Part shown: piece by piece, positions 29,481 through 40,140 of the stretch
Layout of the letters: every line of letters starts with the position of its first letter
Numbering within the stretch: position 1 is the stretch's first letter
NCBI RefSeq assembly: GCF_000772705.2
Contig: NZ_JSBW02000039.1
Location: forward strand, 153,281-217,280
DNA length: 64,000 bases
From: Xanthomonas vasicola
Lineage (GTDB): Bacteria > Pseudomonadota > Gammaproteobacteria > Xanthomonadales > Xanthomonadaceae
Reading direction: 5' to 3'
Notes under the pieces: model-generated
Told to the model about the DNA's origin: nothing
What the model saw: only the letters and a program-made list of their open reading frames with translations
Databases searched by the model: none
Program-made: the position numbers and the translations under genes

Positions 29481-30479
29481 TCAGTGCGTGCGCTCGACCG
29501 CGTAGCGCGCCAAACCGCGTAGAGCCGCCACTGCAGGGCCATGTGGCAGAGTGTCTAGTGCCAGTTCCGCAGCCGCAGCATATTCGGCTGCGCGCTGACG
29601 GCTGTAGTCCAGCCCACCGGTGGCGTGGATGGCGGCCAGCACCTCCGGCATTGCCGCTGCATCACCTTGTTCGACGATCTGCCGCAGGCGCTCGCGGGTG
29701 GTCGCATCCGAATGCGCCATCGCGTGGATCAACGGCAGCGTCGCCTTGCCTTCGGCCAGGTCGTCGCCCAGGTTCTTGCCCAGGTCCGCTGCTTCGGCCG
29801 CGTAATCGAGTACGTCGTCGGCGATTTGGAAGGCGAAGCCCAACTGCATGCCGTAGTCGTACAGCTGCTGCTGCACCTCGACCGTGGCGCCCGATGCCAG
29901 CGCACCCAGACGCGTTCCCGCAGCGAACAGCACCGCGGTCTTGCGCTCGATGACGCGCAGGTAGGCGGCTTCGTCGGTGTCCGGATTATGCACGTGCAGC
30001 AGCTGCAGCACTTCGCCTTCGGCGATGCGGTTGGTGGTGTCGGCCAGGATCTGCATGACTTCCATGCGATCCAGTTCGACCATCAACTGGAAGCTGCGCG
30101 AGTACAAAAAATCGCCGACCAGCACGCTGGGCGCGTTGCCCCACAGCGCGTTGGCGGTGCTGCGTCCGCGGCGCAGGTCTGATTCGTCCACCACGTCGTC
30201 GTGCAGCAGCGTGGAGGTGTGGATGAATTCGATGATCGCCGCGAGCTGGTGGTGCTCCGGCCCGGAGCCGCCAGCGGCATGGCCGGCCAGCATCACCAGC
30301 ATCGGGCGCAGACGTTTGCCACCGGCGGAGATGATGTGATCGGCGATCTGGTTGATCAGCACGACGTCCGATGCCAGGCGGCGGCGGATCAGCGCATCGA
30401 CCGCGGCCATGTCGGGCGCGGCGAGGGACTGGATCTGGGGCAGGCCCAGGACGGTGGGGAGGTCTTCGGCGATGGTCAT
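29481..30479 (-). CDS. ispB: Polyprenyl (octaprenyl) diphosphate synthase
   Basis: A 332-residue trans-prenyltransferase starting [20 protein letters not shown]. The first aspartate-rich motif is [15 protein letters not shown] near residue 90 (DDxxD), the second is [10 protein letters not shown] near 220, and [14 protein letters not shown] precedes them. It elongates isoprenyl diphosphate for the ubiquinone side chain (C40 in the IspB family; chain length is inferred). A huge in-frame extension to 31445 antisense to ssb is spurious. Divergent from ssb, with a 273-base region between. Confidence 0.93.
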   Translation of the reverse strand: MTIAEDLPTVLGLPQIQSLAAPDMAAVDALIRRRLASDVVLINQIADHIISAGGKRLRPMLVMLAGHAAGGSGPEHHQLAAIIEFIHTSTLLHDDVVDESDLRRGRSTANALWGNAPSVLVGDFLYSRSFQLMVELDRMEVMQILADTTNRIAEGEVLQLLHVHNPDTDEAAYLRVIERKTAVLFAAGTRLGALASGATVEVQQQLYDYGMQLGFAFQIADDVLDYAAEAADLGKNLGDDLAEGKATLPLIHAMAHSDATTRERLRQIVEQGDAAAMPEVLAAIHATGGLDYSRQRAAEYAAAAELALDTLPHGPAVAALRGLARYAVERTH

Positions 30480-30752
30480 GCGCAGGCGTTCGTGATGTGC
30501 GTCGATTATAGGTGCCCGGGCCGGATCCGTCCCGCCGGACACAACCGGCGTCTTCACATTTGCCGCTTCACGCGGCCAGGCGAAGCCGTAAAGGCCAGCG
30601 CGGACTGGATTTCCGACCCCTGGCAGGGCGCTTGCCCGGCATCCCCGCGCGGTAACCTGCCAGGACCGCCGAGCGGCAGGTGCGGTAACATTGCCGCACA
30701 GACATTCCGCGTTGCGCGCCCTCGGCGCCAGCGCATCATCTCGGAAGCACCT

Positions 30753-31298
30753 ATGGCCCGCGGCATCAATAAAGTCATCCTTGTCGGCAACCTCGGCAAC
30801 GATCCCGACACCAAGTACACCCAGGCAGGCATGGCAATCACGCGCGTGAGCCTTGCCACCACCAGCATGCGTAAGGACCGCGAAGGCAATAACCAGGAAC
30901 GCACCGAGTGGCACCGCGTGGTGTTTTTCGGAAAGCTGGGCGAAATCGCTGGTGAGTACCTGCGCAAGGGCTCGCAGGTCTATGTGGAAGGCGAGCTGCG
31001 CTACGACAAATACACCGGCCAGGACGGTGTGGAGAAGTACAGCACCGACATCGTCGCCAACGAAATGCAGATGCTCGGCGGCCGTGGTGAAGGCGGTGGC
31101 GGTAGTGGCGGCATGGGCGGCGATCGCCCGCAGCGCGCGCAGGCGCCGCGCCAGCAGGGCGGTGGTGGCGGGCAGGGTGGTGGTGGATACGGCGGCGGTG
31201 GCGGTGGCCAGGACTATGCGCCGCGTCGTCAGCAGCCGGCCCAGCAGCAGTCGGCTCCGCCGATGGACGATTTCGCCGACGACGATATCCCGTTCTGA
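30753..31298 (+). CDS. ssb: Single-stranded DNA-binding protein
   Basis: A 181-residue SSB. The OB fold occupies residues 1-110 ([20 protein letters not shown], then [21 protein letters not shown]). A Gly/Gln-rich linker with many GGG runs follows, and the acidic tip [11 protein letters not shown] ends the protein; this tip binds partner repair and replication proteins. The ATG at 30753 is the family start; the upstream frame to 30201 is antisense to ispB. A hairpin terminator follows 30 bases later. Confidence 0.96.
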   Translation: MARGINKVILVGNLGNDPDTKYTQAGMAITRVSLATTSMRKDREGNNQERTEWHRVVFFGKLGEIAGEYLRKGSQVYVEGELRYDKYTGQDGVEKYSTDIVANEMQMLGGRGEGGGGSGGMGGDRPQRAQAPRQQGGGGGQGGGGYGGGGGGQDYAPRRQQPAQQQSAPPMDDFADDDIPF

Positions 31299-31327
31299 GG
31301 ATTGCTTGGTCGCTGCGTTACCAAGGG

Positions 31328-31352
31328 AAGCCCGCATTGCGCGGGCTTTCTG
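31328..31352 (+). terminator. Rho-independent terminator of ssb
   Basis: AAGCCCGC-ATT-GCGCGGGCTT followed by TCTGC, a stem of about eight pairs 30 bases downstream of the ssb stop. The U-tract is short. Confidence 0.7.
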
Positions 31353-31572
31353 CGTTGTGGGAAGCGTGTAAAAACAGGTCCAGAGCTCGTAAGCGTGGCC
31401 AAAAGAGCGTCGCTGGCGCTGCAGTGACTGATGGGATGCGGGCACGCGCCGTGCTTATAGGTCATGCCGCCGCGTCCGCGCCGCGCGCGCAGTGCAGCCG
31501 TTCACCGAGCCAGCACTGTCCACCTGGCAGCAGTGTGATCTCTAAGCCAGGGGGGCTGCGTTGTCCACAGGC

Positions 31573-33057
31573 CTACGCCGACGTCCGATTCCGTCCCTTC
31601 TGCTTGGCGCGATACAGCGCCGAATCGGCGTCGTGCACGATGGCGTTGGGGCTTAGGGGCGCTTGGCCCGGTTCGAAGGTGGCTGCGCCGATGCTGACGG
31701 TGACATGTGCGCTGGTGGGGCTGGATAAGTGCATCAGGCCGAGCTCGGCCACCGCATTGCGTACTGCGTCGGCCAGGCGCAGCGCGCCGGCTGCATCGGT
31801 GTGCGGCAGGATCATGCCGAACTCTTCGCCGCCGTAGCGCGCGGCCACGTCTTCGCTGCGTCGCGAGCAGCTGGCAATGGCGCTTGCGATCAAACGCAGG
31901 CAGGCATCGCCGTTCACGTGGCCATAGGTGTCGTTGTAGAGTTTGAAGTGGTCGACATCGATCATCAGCACTGACAGCTGCGCCTCCAGGCGAACTGCAT
32001 CCTGCAACGCACGCGAGAGCCGGTAGTCAAAGGCGCGCCGGTTGGCAATACCGGTCAATGCGTCTACCCAGGCTTCGGCGCTCAGTTTGGCTTCGTTCCG
32101 ATGCATGCGGCGCAGTTGCAGATCCAGCCAGATCCCCACGCCGAGCAGCAGCACGCAGCCCAGCGCAGCCACCACGATGCGCTGGCGCGCGGTTTCCCGC
32201 CAGTTCGCCAGCGCATCGTCAACTGAAACGCCGGTCAGCACGGTCAGCGGATACGGCCGCGCCGGCGCGAAGCTGGAGATGCGCTCTACGCCGTCGATCG
32301 GCGAGCGATAGGTGGCGGTGCCATGCTTGCGTGCGCGCATGGTGACGTCGATCGACGTGCCCGCGATCGAGGTGCCGATCACGCCCTGTTTGTCGGGCCG
32401 GCGCACGATCACGATGCCATCGTCGTTGGTCATGCGGATGATGCCGTGTGGGCCGACTTCGAAGGTGCTGTAGTAGTTCTGGAAGTACTTCACCTGCAAG
32501 GTGACCAACACCACGCCGGCGAACTCGCCACTGGGGGTATTGAGGCGGCGGCTCAACGTGATCACCCAGGAGCCGTCCGAGCGGCTTTGCACGGGCGGGC
32601 CAACCAGTGACATGTCGTCGCGATGGTCGCGGTGATATTTGAAATAGGCGCGATCGGCGTTGTTGTGCGTCCTGGGCGTGCTGTTCAGCGACGAGCTGAC
32701 CCAGCTGCCGTCCGCTGCGTAGATGAAGATGCCATGCAGCCGATCCGAGCGGCGTGCTTCATGCACCAGAAACTCATGCATTGCCGAGCGTGCAGCGCTG
32801 GAGCTCTGGTCGTGTTCGACCCGCGACACCAGCCCGGACAGCACCGCATCTGCAATGGATAGGGTGTCGCTGGCATGCTGCGCCAGCGAATTGGCCAGAT
32901 TCAACGATTGCGCCTGCGCGCTGCGCAGCGCGGTCGCGCGTTCCTCGTCGATGGACCAGTACTCCGAACCGAGCAGTAGCATCCAAGACGCGGCCAGCAC
33001 GAAATACAGCGCGATGCGCTGTCCACGTTGCCGCCGCCGCTTGGTTGTTGAAGTCAC
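31573..33057 (-). CDS. Membrane diguanylate cyclase with periplasmic sensor domain
   Basis: A 494-residue protein. Membrane segments lie near residues 15-32 and 290-310 and bracket a periplasmic Cache-like domain (LHGIFIYAADGSWVSSS, FEVGPHGIIRMTNDDGIVIV). The C-terminal GGDEF domain has LIDVDHFKLYNDTYGH and the active-site form RYGGEEFGMILPH. RSED lies five residues before GGEEF, matching the inhibitory I-site RxxD. The protein should make cyclic-di-GMP in response to an unknown periplasmic ligand, with product inhibition. It stands alone, divergent from the oxidoreductase gene. Confidence 0.92.
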   Translation of the reverse strand: MTSTTKRRRQRGQRIALYFVLAASWMLLLGSEYWSIDEERATALRSAQAQSLNLANSLAQHASDTLSIADAVLSGLVSRVEHDQSSSAARSAMHEFLVHEARRSDRLHGIFIYAADGSWVSSSLNSTPRTHNNADRAYFKYHRDHRDDMSLVGPPVQSRSDGSWVITLSRRLNTPSGEFAGVVLVTLQVKYFQNYYSTFEVGPHGIIRMTNDDGIVIVRRPDKQGVIGTSIAGTSIDVTMRARKHGTATYRSPIDGVERISSFAPARPYPLTVLTGVSVDDALANWRETARQRIVVAALGCVLLLGVGIWLDLQLRRMHRNEAKLSAEAWVDALTGIANRRAFDYRLSRALQDAVRLEAQLSVLMIDVDHFKLYNDTYGHVNGDACLRLIASAIASCSRRSEDVAARYGGEEFGMILPHTDAAGALRLADAVRNAVAELGLMHLSSPTSAHVTVSIGAATFEPGQAPLSPNAIVHDADSALYRAKQKGRNRTSA

Positions 33058-33345
33058 TGTGGGCTACCTGTCTGGACACCAAGGCGATGCAACCGCCGTG
33101 CCAGCCTACGCGGAGTGGCACGCGCTGCTAACTGCATCTGCACGTGTGCTGACGGATCTGTGATTGATGCCTCACGCGGCACGCAACAGTCCGCTTGCCC
33201 GCGCACCCGCAGACAATGGCCGTTGCGCCAGCGCTCGCTGTGCACGCGTTACGAGCGCTGCGACAGAGAACGAAGCCAGCTCGACTGCGTTTGCATAACG
33301 GAGTGCGTGGTATCCCAAGCGCTGAATCACGTCAGGAGTCACTCC

Positions 33346-34353
33346 ATGCAAGCCATTCGTCTTCGCCATCCCGCCGCAATCGCGTCGCTGCATTCCGTTG
33401 CATTGCCCGATCCAGGGCAGCCCTCACGCGGTCAGATCCGTGTGCGCCTCCATGCCAGCTCGCTCAATTTTCATGATTTGGGCGTCGTGCTCGGGAAGAT
33501 GCCGACCGCAGACGGGCGTATTCCGATGTCCGATGGTGCCGGCGTGGTGGAAGCAGTAGGGCCGGAGGTCGAGGAGTTCGCAGTGGGCGATCATGTGGTT
33601 TCCACCTTCTTTCCGCAGTGGTTGGATGGCGAGCCGTTGCATGCCGGTTTCGCGACCACGCCAGGCGATGGCGTCGACGGTTACGCGCGCTCTGCCCTGG
33701 TTGTCGATGCGCACGCATTTACCCACGCACCCCGCGGGTATAGCCATGCCGAGGCCGCGACGTTGACCACCGCCGGAGTGACTGCGTGGCGCGCGCTGGT
33801 GGTCAATGGCGGACTGAAGGCCGGCGACAGCGTGTTGGTGCTGGGCACCGGCGGCGTGTCGATTTTTGCGCTGCAATTGGCCAAAGCGATGGGCGCGCGT
33901 GTGATCGCGACGTCCTCGTCCGACGAGAAGCTGGAAAAGGTGCGCGCTCTTGGAGCCGACCACCTCATCAACTACCGGCAACATCCCGAGTGGTCGGCGC
34001 AGGTGCTGGACATCACCGACGGACGTGGCGTGGACCATGTGGTCGAGGTCGGCGGGCCGGGCACGCTGAAGCAATCGATCCGTGCGGCGCGCGTGGGTGG
34101 GCACATCGCCTTGATCGGCGTGCTGACCGGTGGGGCTGGAGAGGTGCCGACCGCCGAAATGATGGGGCGCCAGCAACGTCTGCAGGGATTGGTCGTTGGC
34201 AGCCGCCGGCATCAGCAGGAGTTGGTGCGCGCGCTCGACAGCTTACCGCTGCGGCCGGTGATTGATCGCAGCTACGCGCTGGGAGAGATCGGCGAGGCCT
34301 TCGAGCTGCAGAAATCTGGTGGCCACCTCGGCAAGATCGCGCTGGAGTTCTGA
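33346..34353 (+). CDS. Zinc-independent MDR alcohol dehydrogenase/quinone oxidoreductase-like protein
   Basis: A 335-residue medium-chain dehydrogenase/reductase. SLNFHDLGVVLGKMPTADGR and DGAGVVEAVGPEVEEFAVGD in the GroES-like domain, then the cofactor motif LVLGTGGVSIFALQLAKAMG near residue 168 and VVEVGGPGTLKQSIRAA. The structural zinc cysteines are absent, fitting the quinone-oxidoreductase side of the family. NADPH use is likely. The ATG at 33346 has CAGGAG upstream; the longer frame to 33115 is unlikely. No operon partner. Confidence 0.88.
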   Translation: MQAIRLRHPAAIASLHSVALPDPGQPSRGQIRVRLHASSLNFHDLGVVLGKMPTADGRIPMSDGAGVVEAVGPEVEEFAVGDHVVSTFFPQWLDGEPLHAGFATTPGDGVDGYARSALVVDAHAFTHAPRGYSHAEAATLTTAGVTAWRALVVNGGLKAGDSVLVLGTGGVSIFALQLAKAMGARVIATSSSDEKLEKVRALGADHLINYRQHPEWSAQVLDITDGRGVDHVVEVGGPGTLKQSIRAARVGGHIALIGVLTGGAGEVPTAEMMGRQQRLQGLVVGSRRHQQELVRALDSLPLRPVIDRSYALGEIGEAFELQKSGGHLGKIALEF

Positions 34354-34926
34354 CTCACCCTGCTGGGCTGGGCTGGGCGCCGGCGGTGCAGGGCGCTGCC
34401 GGCGCCAAAGTCCACTGTGCGGTCGCTTGCAGGCAGTACTGGATGGGCAGTGCGCTGGCGAGCCCACCGGCGCCTATTGCCAGCTTTCGGTCGCCGAGAG
34501 GGGCGTGATACGTGCTGCAGCGCGCAACGATCACTTAGAGCGGCTAACAAAACTACTGCGCAGCCGCCAGGCGGGCGCGGCCTGTGCTCGGAATCCTCAT
34601 GTACCACTCGTACACTCCGGTTCCTGTGCGCCGTCCGCACCCACCTGACGACTGCTCGGTACGTTTTGTTAGCTGCTCTTAGGCTGCAAACGCGACCTAG
34701 CTCGTCCAATGCCATTGGTGTTTGCTCCAGCGTTCGTCTAGCGCGGTGATGAGCGTTTTTCATGGCGCATGCAGCGACCAGCCACTACAGGCGAAAACAG
34801 CCACTGGAATCAGGCAACAGCACTGCTTGCACCCGCAATCACTCACGCGCGCTCACACGCCTGTGACCGGCGGCGCTGCACATTGATTGAGAACTGTAAA
34901 AGCCAGCATTGTCGGAGATGCCAGCC
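34354..34926. other. Intergenic region containing the second 143-bp repeat
   Basis: A 573-base gap. The repeat occupies 34537-34679 (listed separately). On either side there is no ORF with a credible start and ribosome-binding site. The right end must hold the promoter of the molybdo-enzyme operon; no clear box was found. Confidence 0.5.
34537..34679. repeat. 143-bp element with terminal inverted repeats, copy 2
   Basis: Begins AGAGCGGCTAACAAAACTAC and ends with the inverse of AGAGCAGCTAACAAAACGTA, so about 18 of 20 terminal positions match. The interior CCAGGCGGGCGCGGCC, TACCACTCGTACACTCCGGT and GCGCCGTCCGCACCCACCTG matches copy 1 at 18312. Length is exactly 143 in both copies. It has no coding capacity. 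Confidence 0.8.
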
Positions 34927-35577
34927 ATGAGAGACATCAAGATGACCCGCCGGGAGGTACTGATTGCGGGAACGGCATCCGCAGCCAGCGCTGCCGCAAC
35001 CCAATCAATGGCCGCCACTGCCGCCACTGCCCTGTCGCAGAAGCAGGCGGTCGAGCCGGCCAATGCATCCAGCCAGGTGGCCTTCGAAGTCAACGGCAAG
35101 CCGGTCACGCTGACTTTGGATAATCGCACCACCTTGCTGGATGCGCTGCGCGAACACCTGCATCTCACCGGTACCAAGAAGGGTTGCGATCACGGCCAAT
35201 GCGGCGCATGCACTGTGATCGTCGATGGGCAGCGCATGAACGCGTGTCTGTCGCTGGCAGTGATGCATGAAGGTGCCAAGGTCACCACCATCGAAGGGCT
35301 GGGCACGCCGGATAAGCTACATCCGATGCAGGCTGCGTTCGTCAAACACGATGGCTACCAATGCGGTTATTGCACGCCTGGCCAGATTTGCTCGGCAGTG
35401 GCTGTGCTGGATGAAGTGAAGCGCGGCATTCCCAGCCATGTCACCGAAGATCTCACCGGCAAGACCAAGCTCACCACGCCCGAACTGCAGGAGCGCATGA
35501 GCGGCAACATCTGCCGCTGCGGTGCGTATTCCAACATTGTCGAGGCAATCAACGACGTTGCGGGAGACCACGCATGA
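34927..35577 (+). CDS. paoA: Periplasmic aldehyde oxidoreductase 2Fe-2S subunit (PaoA-like)
   Basis: A 216-residue iron-sulfur subunit. A Tat signal with twin arginine ([18 protein letters not shown]) marks export in folded form. The plant-type [2Fe-2S] ligands lie in [20 protein letters not shown], and the second cluster in [13 protein letters not shown] and [12 protein letters not shown]. It passes electrons from the molybdopterin subunit to FAD. The ATG at 34927 has GGAG nine bases upstream; TTG 34909 and ATG 34918 are in frame but less well placed. The stop overlaps paoB by four bases (ATGA). Confidence 0.93.
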   Translation: MRDIKMTRREVLIAGTASAASAAATQSMAATAATALSQKQAVEPANASSQVAFEVNGKPVTLTLDNRTTLLDALREHLHLTGTKKGCDHGQCGACTVIVDGQRMNACLSLAVMHEGAKVTTIEGLGTPDKLHPMQAAFVKHDGYQCGYCTPGQICSAVAVLDEVKRGIPSHVTEDLTGKTKLTTPELQERMSGNICRCGAYSNIVEAINDVAGDHA

Positions 35578-36524
35578 AGGCCTTTAGCTACGAGCGCGCG
35601 ACCTCGCCAGCCGATGCCGCAGCCAAGGCCGCGCGCCAACCCGGTGCCAAGTTCATCGCGGGCGGTACGAACCTGCTCGATCTGATGAAGCTGCAGATCG
35701 AAACGCCGTCGCACCTGATCGACGTCAACGGCCTGCGTCTGGACACCATCGACGAAACGCCCAACGGCGGCTTGCGCATTGGCGCGCTGGTGCGCAACAC
35801 CGATCTTGCGGCCGACAAACGCGTGTGCCGCGATTACGCCGTGTTGTCGCGCGCCTTGCTGGCTGGTGCGTCGGGGCAATTGCGCAACCGCGCTACGACT
35901 GCCGGCAACCTGCTGCAGCGCACGCGCTGCCCGTATTTCTACGACACCAATCAATCGTGCAATAAGCGACTGCCCGGCAGCGGCTGCGCAGCCATTGGCG
36001 GATTTAATCGCCAATTAGCGGTGATCGGTGCCAGCGAATCGTGTATTGCAACGCATCCCAGCGATATGGCCATTGCCATGCGCTTGCTCGATGCTGCGGT
36101 GGAAACGGTACGTCCGGATGGCCAGACGCGCACAGTGGCGCTGTCCGAGTTCTATCGCGCACCGGGCAATACGCCGCATCTGGAAACCGTGCTGGAACGC
36201 GGTGAGTTGATCACCGCAGTGACCTTGCCCAAGCCGATCGGAGGCACGCATGTGTACCGCAAGGTACGCGACCGCGCGTCGTATGCGTTCGCATTGGTGT
36301 CGGTTGCCGCGGTGGTGCAGCGTGATGGCAGTGCTCGCGTCGCAGTCGGCGGCGTGGCGCACAAGCCGTGGCGTAGCGAAGCGGCCGAAGCCAAATCGAA
36401 AGGGGGCGCGCGCGCTATTGCGTCTGTGCTGCTCGATGGCGCACAGCCCAGCGAACACAATGCATTCAAGGTGCCGCTGGTTGAGCGCACCTTGGATGCG
36501 ATCCTGGCCGACACGAGGGCCTGA
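35574..36524 (+). CDS. paoB: Aldehyde oxidoreductase FAD-binding subunit (PaoB-like)
   Basis: A 316-residue FAD subunit of the xanthine-oxidase family. [19 protein letters not shown] near residue 25 is the FAD-binding loop; [16 protein letters not shown] and the C-terminal domain follow. Residues near 118-142, [17 protein letters not shown] then GSGCAAI, supply the extra cysteines that bind a [4Fe-4S] cluster in E. coli PaoB. No signal peptide is seen, so it is likely exported as a complex through the PaoA Tat signal. Overlaps paoA and ends one base before paoC. Confidence 0.92.
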   Translation: MKAFSYERATSPADAAAKAARQPGAKFIAGGTNLLDLMKLQIETPSHLIDVNGLRLDTIDETPNGGLRIGALVRNTDLAADKRVCRDYAVLSRALLAGASGQLRNRATTAGNLLQRTRCPYFYDTNQSCNKRLPGSGCAAIGGFNRQLAVIGASESCIATHPSDMAIAMRLLDAAVETVRPDGQTRTVALSEFYRAPGNTPHLETVLERGELITAVTLPKPIGGTHVYRKVRDRASYAFALVSVAAVVQRDGSARVAVGGVAHKPWRSEAAEAKSKGGARAIASVLLDGAQPSEHNAFKVPLVERTLDAILADTRA

Positions 36525-36525
36525 T

Positions 36526-38733
36526 ATGAAATTCGACACCCCCGCCGGTACCAATCCCATCGATCAGCTCAAGGTTGTCGGCAAGCCCGTCGACCGCATC
36601 GATGGGCCACTCAAGACCACAGGGCAAGCGCCGTATGCCTATGAACATCACGCCCTGCCGGGCCGCGCGGCCTATGGGCATGTGGTGGGCGCAGGCATCG
36701 CCAAAGGCACCATCCGCAGCATCGACCTGAGCGTCGCGCGTAACGCGCCGGGTGTGCTCGGGATCGTCACGGCGCAGAACGCTGGCAAGTTGCAGAAGGG
36801 CAACTTCAACACCGCCAAACTGCTGGGCGGCCCTGACATCGAGCATTACCACCAGGCGATTGCGGTGGTGGTTGCCGAGACGTTCGAACAAGCGCGTGCG
36901 GCGGGCCAGTTGATCAAGGTCGATTATGGCCGCCACGTCGGCGCCTACGATCTGGAAAAGGCGCGCACCGGCGCCAAGGTCACCAAAAAGGGCGACGCGC
37001 CCAATAGCAACGTTGGCAACTTCGATGCTGCGTTCGCTGCTGCGCCGGTGCAACTGGATGCCGAATACACCACGCCCGATCATTCGCACGCAATGATGGA
37101 GCCGCACGCCTCGATCGCCATGTGGGACGGCGACAAACTCAGCGTGTGGACCTCCAATCAGATGATCAACTGGGGCGCCGGCGATTTGGCCAGAACGCTC
37201 GGCATTCCGCGCGAAAACGTGCGGATCATGTCGCCGTACGTCGGCGGTGGTTTCGGCGGAAAGCTGTTCCTGCGTGCCGATGCGGTGCTGGCGTCGCTGG
37301 CGGCGCGTCGGGTCGGCCGTCCGGTCAAAGTGATGCTGCCGCGCCCGTTGATCGCTAACAACACCACCCATCGCCCGGCCACCGTGCAGCGTATTCGCCT
37401 TGGCGCCGAACATGATGGCAAGCTCACGGCGATTGCGCATGAAACCTGGTCGGGCGATCTGCCCGACGGCAGCCCGGAAATTGCCGCCGCGCAGACGCAA
37501 CTGTTGTACGCAGGTGCCAATCGCCTGATTACGACGCGCTTAACAGTGCTGGACCTACCCGAAGGCAACGCAATGCGTGCGCCGGGCGAGGCGCCTGGCT
37601 TGATGGCGCTGGAAGTGGCCATGGACGAGATGGCCGAAAAGCTCGACATGGACCCGGTCAAGTTCCGCATCGTCAACGACACGCAGGTAGATCCAGAAAA
37701 TCCGCAGCGCCCCTTCTCGCAGCGTCAGCTGGTCAAGTGCCTGGAAGATGGTGCAAAGCGATTTGAATGGTCCAAGCGCAAGGCCAAGCCGGCCAGCACC
37801 CGCGATGGTCGCTGGTTGGTCGGCATGGGCGTGGCGACGGCATTTCGCAACGCGCCGGTCATGACCTCGGGCGCGCGCATGCGCCTGGAGCAGGGCGGGC
37901 GCGTGGTGGTGGAAACCGACATGACCGATATCGGCACCGGCTCCTACACGATCATTGCGCAGACCGCCGCCGAAATGCTCGGCGTGCCGTTGAATTGGGT
38001 GGACGTGCGGCTGGGCGATTCCAGCTTCCCGGCCTCGGCAGGCTCGGGCGGGCAGTGGGGAGCGAACAGTTCCACCGCAGGCGTGTACGCAGCTGCCGTC
38101 AAGCTGCGTGAAGCTGTGGCCAAGCAATTGGGTGTGGATCCGGCCACCGCTGAATTTGTCGATGGCCATGTGCGTGGCGGCGGCAAGCGCATCGCGCTCG
38201 GCGATGCCGCAGCCAATGGTGGGCTGGTGGTGGAAGACAAGATCGAATTCGGTGACCTCACCAAGACCCACCAACTCTCCACGTTCGGCGCGCATTTCGT
38301 CGAAGTAGGCGTAGATATCGCCACGGCCGAAGTGCGCATCCGGCGCATGCTTGCGGTGTGTGCTGCAGGGCGCATTCTCAACCCGAAATCCGCACGCAGC
38401 CAGGTCATCGGCGGCATGACGATGGGCGCTGGTGCTGCGCTGATGGAAGAGCTGGCGGTGGATAAGCGCCTGGGCTTTTTCGTCAACCACGATCTGGCGG
38501 GCTACGAGGTACCGGTGCATGCGGACATCCCGCATCAGGATGTGGTGTTCCTGGAAGAAAGCGATCCGTTGGCGTCGCCGATGAAAGCCAAGGGCGTGGG
38601 TGAGTTGGGCATCTGCGGTGTCGCTGCCGCGATTGCCAATGCGGTTTACAACGCGACCGGCGTGCGTGTGCGCGATTACCCGGTAACTCTGGACAAACTG
38701 CTACCGCATCTGCCCGAGATGCTGCGCGCGTGA
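36526..38733 (+). CDS. paoC: Aldehyde oxidoreductase molybdopterin subunit (PaoC-like)
   Basis: A 735-residue molybdenum-cofactor subunit. It contains PYVGGGFGGKLFLRADAVLA, NAMRAPGEAPGLMALEVAMD, DIGTGSYTIIAQTAAEMLG, and the C-terminal KAKGVGELGICGVAAAIANA, whose GVGEL glutamate is the catalytic base of the family. It oxidises aldehydes to acids; aromatic aldehydes are substrates of the E. coli enzyme, and a role against plant aromatic aldehydes is inferred. The ATG at 36526 follows the paoB stop; upstream frame is a shadow. Its stop overlaps the next start by GTGA. Confidence 0.93.
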   Translation: MKFDTPAGTNPIDQLKVVGKPVDRIDGPLKTTGQAPYAYEHHALPGRAAYGHVVGAGIAKGTIRSIDLSVARNAPGVLGIVTAQNAGKLQKGNFNTAKLLGGPDIEHYHQAIAVVVAETFEQARAAGQLIKVDYGRHVGAYDLEKARTGAKVTKKGDAPNSNVGNFDAAFAAAPVQLDAEYTTPDHSHAMMEPHASIAMWDGDKLSVWTSNQMINWGAGDLARTLGIPRENVRIMSPYVGGGFGGKLFLRADAVLASLAARRVGRPVKVMLPRPLIANNTTHRPATVQRIRLGAEHDGKLTAIAHETWSGDLPDGSPEIAAAQTQLLYAGANRLITTRLTVLDLPEGNAMRAPGEAPGLMALEVAMDEMAEKLDMDPVKFRIVNDTQVDPENPQRPFSQRQLVKCLEDGAKRFEWSKRKAKPASTRDGRWLVGMGVATAFRNAPVMTSGARMRLEQGGRVVVETDMTDIGTGSYTIIAQTAAEMLGVPLNWVDVRLGDSSFPASAGSGGQWGANSSTAGVYAAAVKLREAVAKQLGVDPATAEFVDGHVRGGGKRIALGDAAANGGLVVEDKIEFGDLTKTHQLSTFGAHFVEVGVDIATAEVRIRRMLAVCAAGRILNPKSARSQVIGGMTMGAGAALMEELAVDKRLGFFVNHDLAGYEVPVHADIPHQDVVFLEESDPLASPMKAKGVGELGICGVAAAIANAVYNATGVRVRDYPVTLDKLLPHLPEMLRA

Positions 38734-39743
38734 GTGCGGTCGTTGCCCCGGTCACGCATGCGTCGCCTGCCGAGCCGGCGTGGCCAGCATGGCCGGGTTA
38801 TGCGCTGCACGATGACTTGCTGCCGATCTTGTCGGCTTGGCATCGCGCTGGCCAGCGCGTGGCGATGGCTACCTTGATTGATGTCCAGGGTTCCTCGCCG
38901 CGCCCGCTCGGCAGCGAGATGGCGATCAGTGCCGATGGCCGGGTGGTCGGTTATGTCTCCGGCGGTTGCGTGGAAGCAGCCGTAGCGCATGAGGCCATGG
39001 CCGCACTGCGCGATGGTCAGCCGCGTTGGCTGGATTACGGCGAAGGCAGCGAAGTGCTGGATATCCAGCTCAGCTGCGGCGGGCGCATTGGTGTGCTGGT
39101 GTGGCCAGTGCCGGATCTAGGCGAGCACCTCGCGCGCTGGCGCAATGCCCGCCAGCACCGACGCGCATTTCACGTGGCGTTGGATCGTGCGTCCGGCACG
39201 GTGCGTTATCTGGCAAGTGCACAGGATGTGCGTGCGGACGAATTCTTGCGCACGCATCGCCCGCTATTGCGGCTGGCGCTGGTCGGCGCCGACCCTGCGC
39301 TGCTGGTGCTTGTCTCGTTGGCCAACCAGATGGGGTTCGAGGTGCAGGTGCTGCGGCCGCATGGGCCGGTCGAACCGCCGCCCGGATTGGCATCCGAGCA
39401 CTACGACCGACGCGGCTTGGGCGACGCGCTGCAAGATCTGCAGTTGGATGCCGACACCGCGTTGTATAGTCTGGTCCACGACGCCGAGATCGATCTGCAG
39501 GTGGCACGCCGCGGGCTGGCATCCAATGTGGCCTGCATTGGCATCCTCGGCAGCCGGCACAGACGCGAAGGCCGTTTACAGGCGCTACGTGCGCTTGGGT
39601 ACGACGAGGCGGCGCTTGCGCGTCTGCGCTTGCCCGCAGGCTGGCGCATGGGGCGCTCGTCGCCGCATACCATCGCGCTCGGCATCATTGCCGAAGCTAC
39701 GCAGGCGGTGGCAGATATCCAGGCTGTTGCAGCACGTCGATAA
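38730..39743 (+). CDS. paoD: XdhC/PaoD-type molybdenum cofactor insertion protein
   Basis: A 337-residue XdhC-family protein starting at GTG 38730. The N-terminal domain has GQRVAMATLIDVQGSSPRPL and VVGYVSGGCVEAAVAHEAM; the C-terminal Rossmann part has RLALVGADPALLVLVSLANQ and VACIGILGSRHRREGRL. XdhC and PaoD bind the molybdenum cofactor, protect it and insert it into their partner enzyme. Its translational overlap with paoC supports PaoC as the client. The symbol is by context. Confidence 0.88.
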   Translation: MSAVVAPVTHASPAEPAWPAWPGYALHDDLLPILSAWHRAGQRVAMATLIDVQGSSPRPLGSEMAISADGRVVGYVSGGCVEAAVAHEAMAALRDGQPRWLDYGEGSEVLDIQLSCGGRIGVLVWPVPDLGEHLARWRNARQHRRAFHVALDRASGTVRYLASAQDVRADEFLRTHRPLLRLALVGADPALLVLVSLANQMGFEVQVLRPHGPVEPPPGLASEHYDRRGLGDALQDLQLDADTALYSLVHDAEIDLQVARRGLASNVACIGILGSRHRREGRLQALRALGYDEAALARLRLPAGWRMGRSSPHTIALGIIAEATQAVADIQAVAARR

Positions 39744-40140
39744 GTTTCCGTTGCTCCCGCCTGACGGTGGATACGTAATTTAGGCCGCATGGCGGCCTGA
39801 CGTTGATAAAAGGCGACTTATTTGGAGCTCATTGTGCCTGGCTTTTGACAGCACGCCGCAATCTGCATCGCAACTGGCGAGACTTTGCTAACGCATCGAC
39901 AGAGAACGCGATGTGCAGTCACCTTGCACGCACAGGCGGCGCTCTACGCTGCAGCTGTCTTACATCACGCAACGTCGCCATGACCCTTGTTCCTGATTGC
40001 CACGTCGACGTATCGTGTAATGCGGTTCGCATGAGTTTTCTTGCCACAATCCATTCCCCACGCAGTGCCTGCGCGCAGACGCGTGACGCCTTTGCCATCT
40101 CGCAACCGGCACAGCGCCCTGCTGTCGTTACGTCAGTAGC
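39744..40140. other. Intergenic region
   Basis: About 400 bases. AGGCCGC-ATG-GCGGCCT at 39782-39798 is a small hairpin that may end the pao operon but lacks a U-tract. A 116-codon frame at 39803 has no family features and is rejected. No other gene is seen. Confidence 0.4.

Noticed and set aside
30480..31445. In-frame 5-prime extension of ispB opposite ssb
   Set aside because: It lies antisense to ssb and past the family start; composition is that of an antisense shadow.
31573..33057. Degenerate GGDEF without cyclase activity
   Set aside because: GGEEF is an accepted active form and the I-site and metal-binding residues are present, so it should be active.
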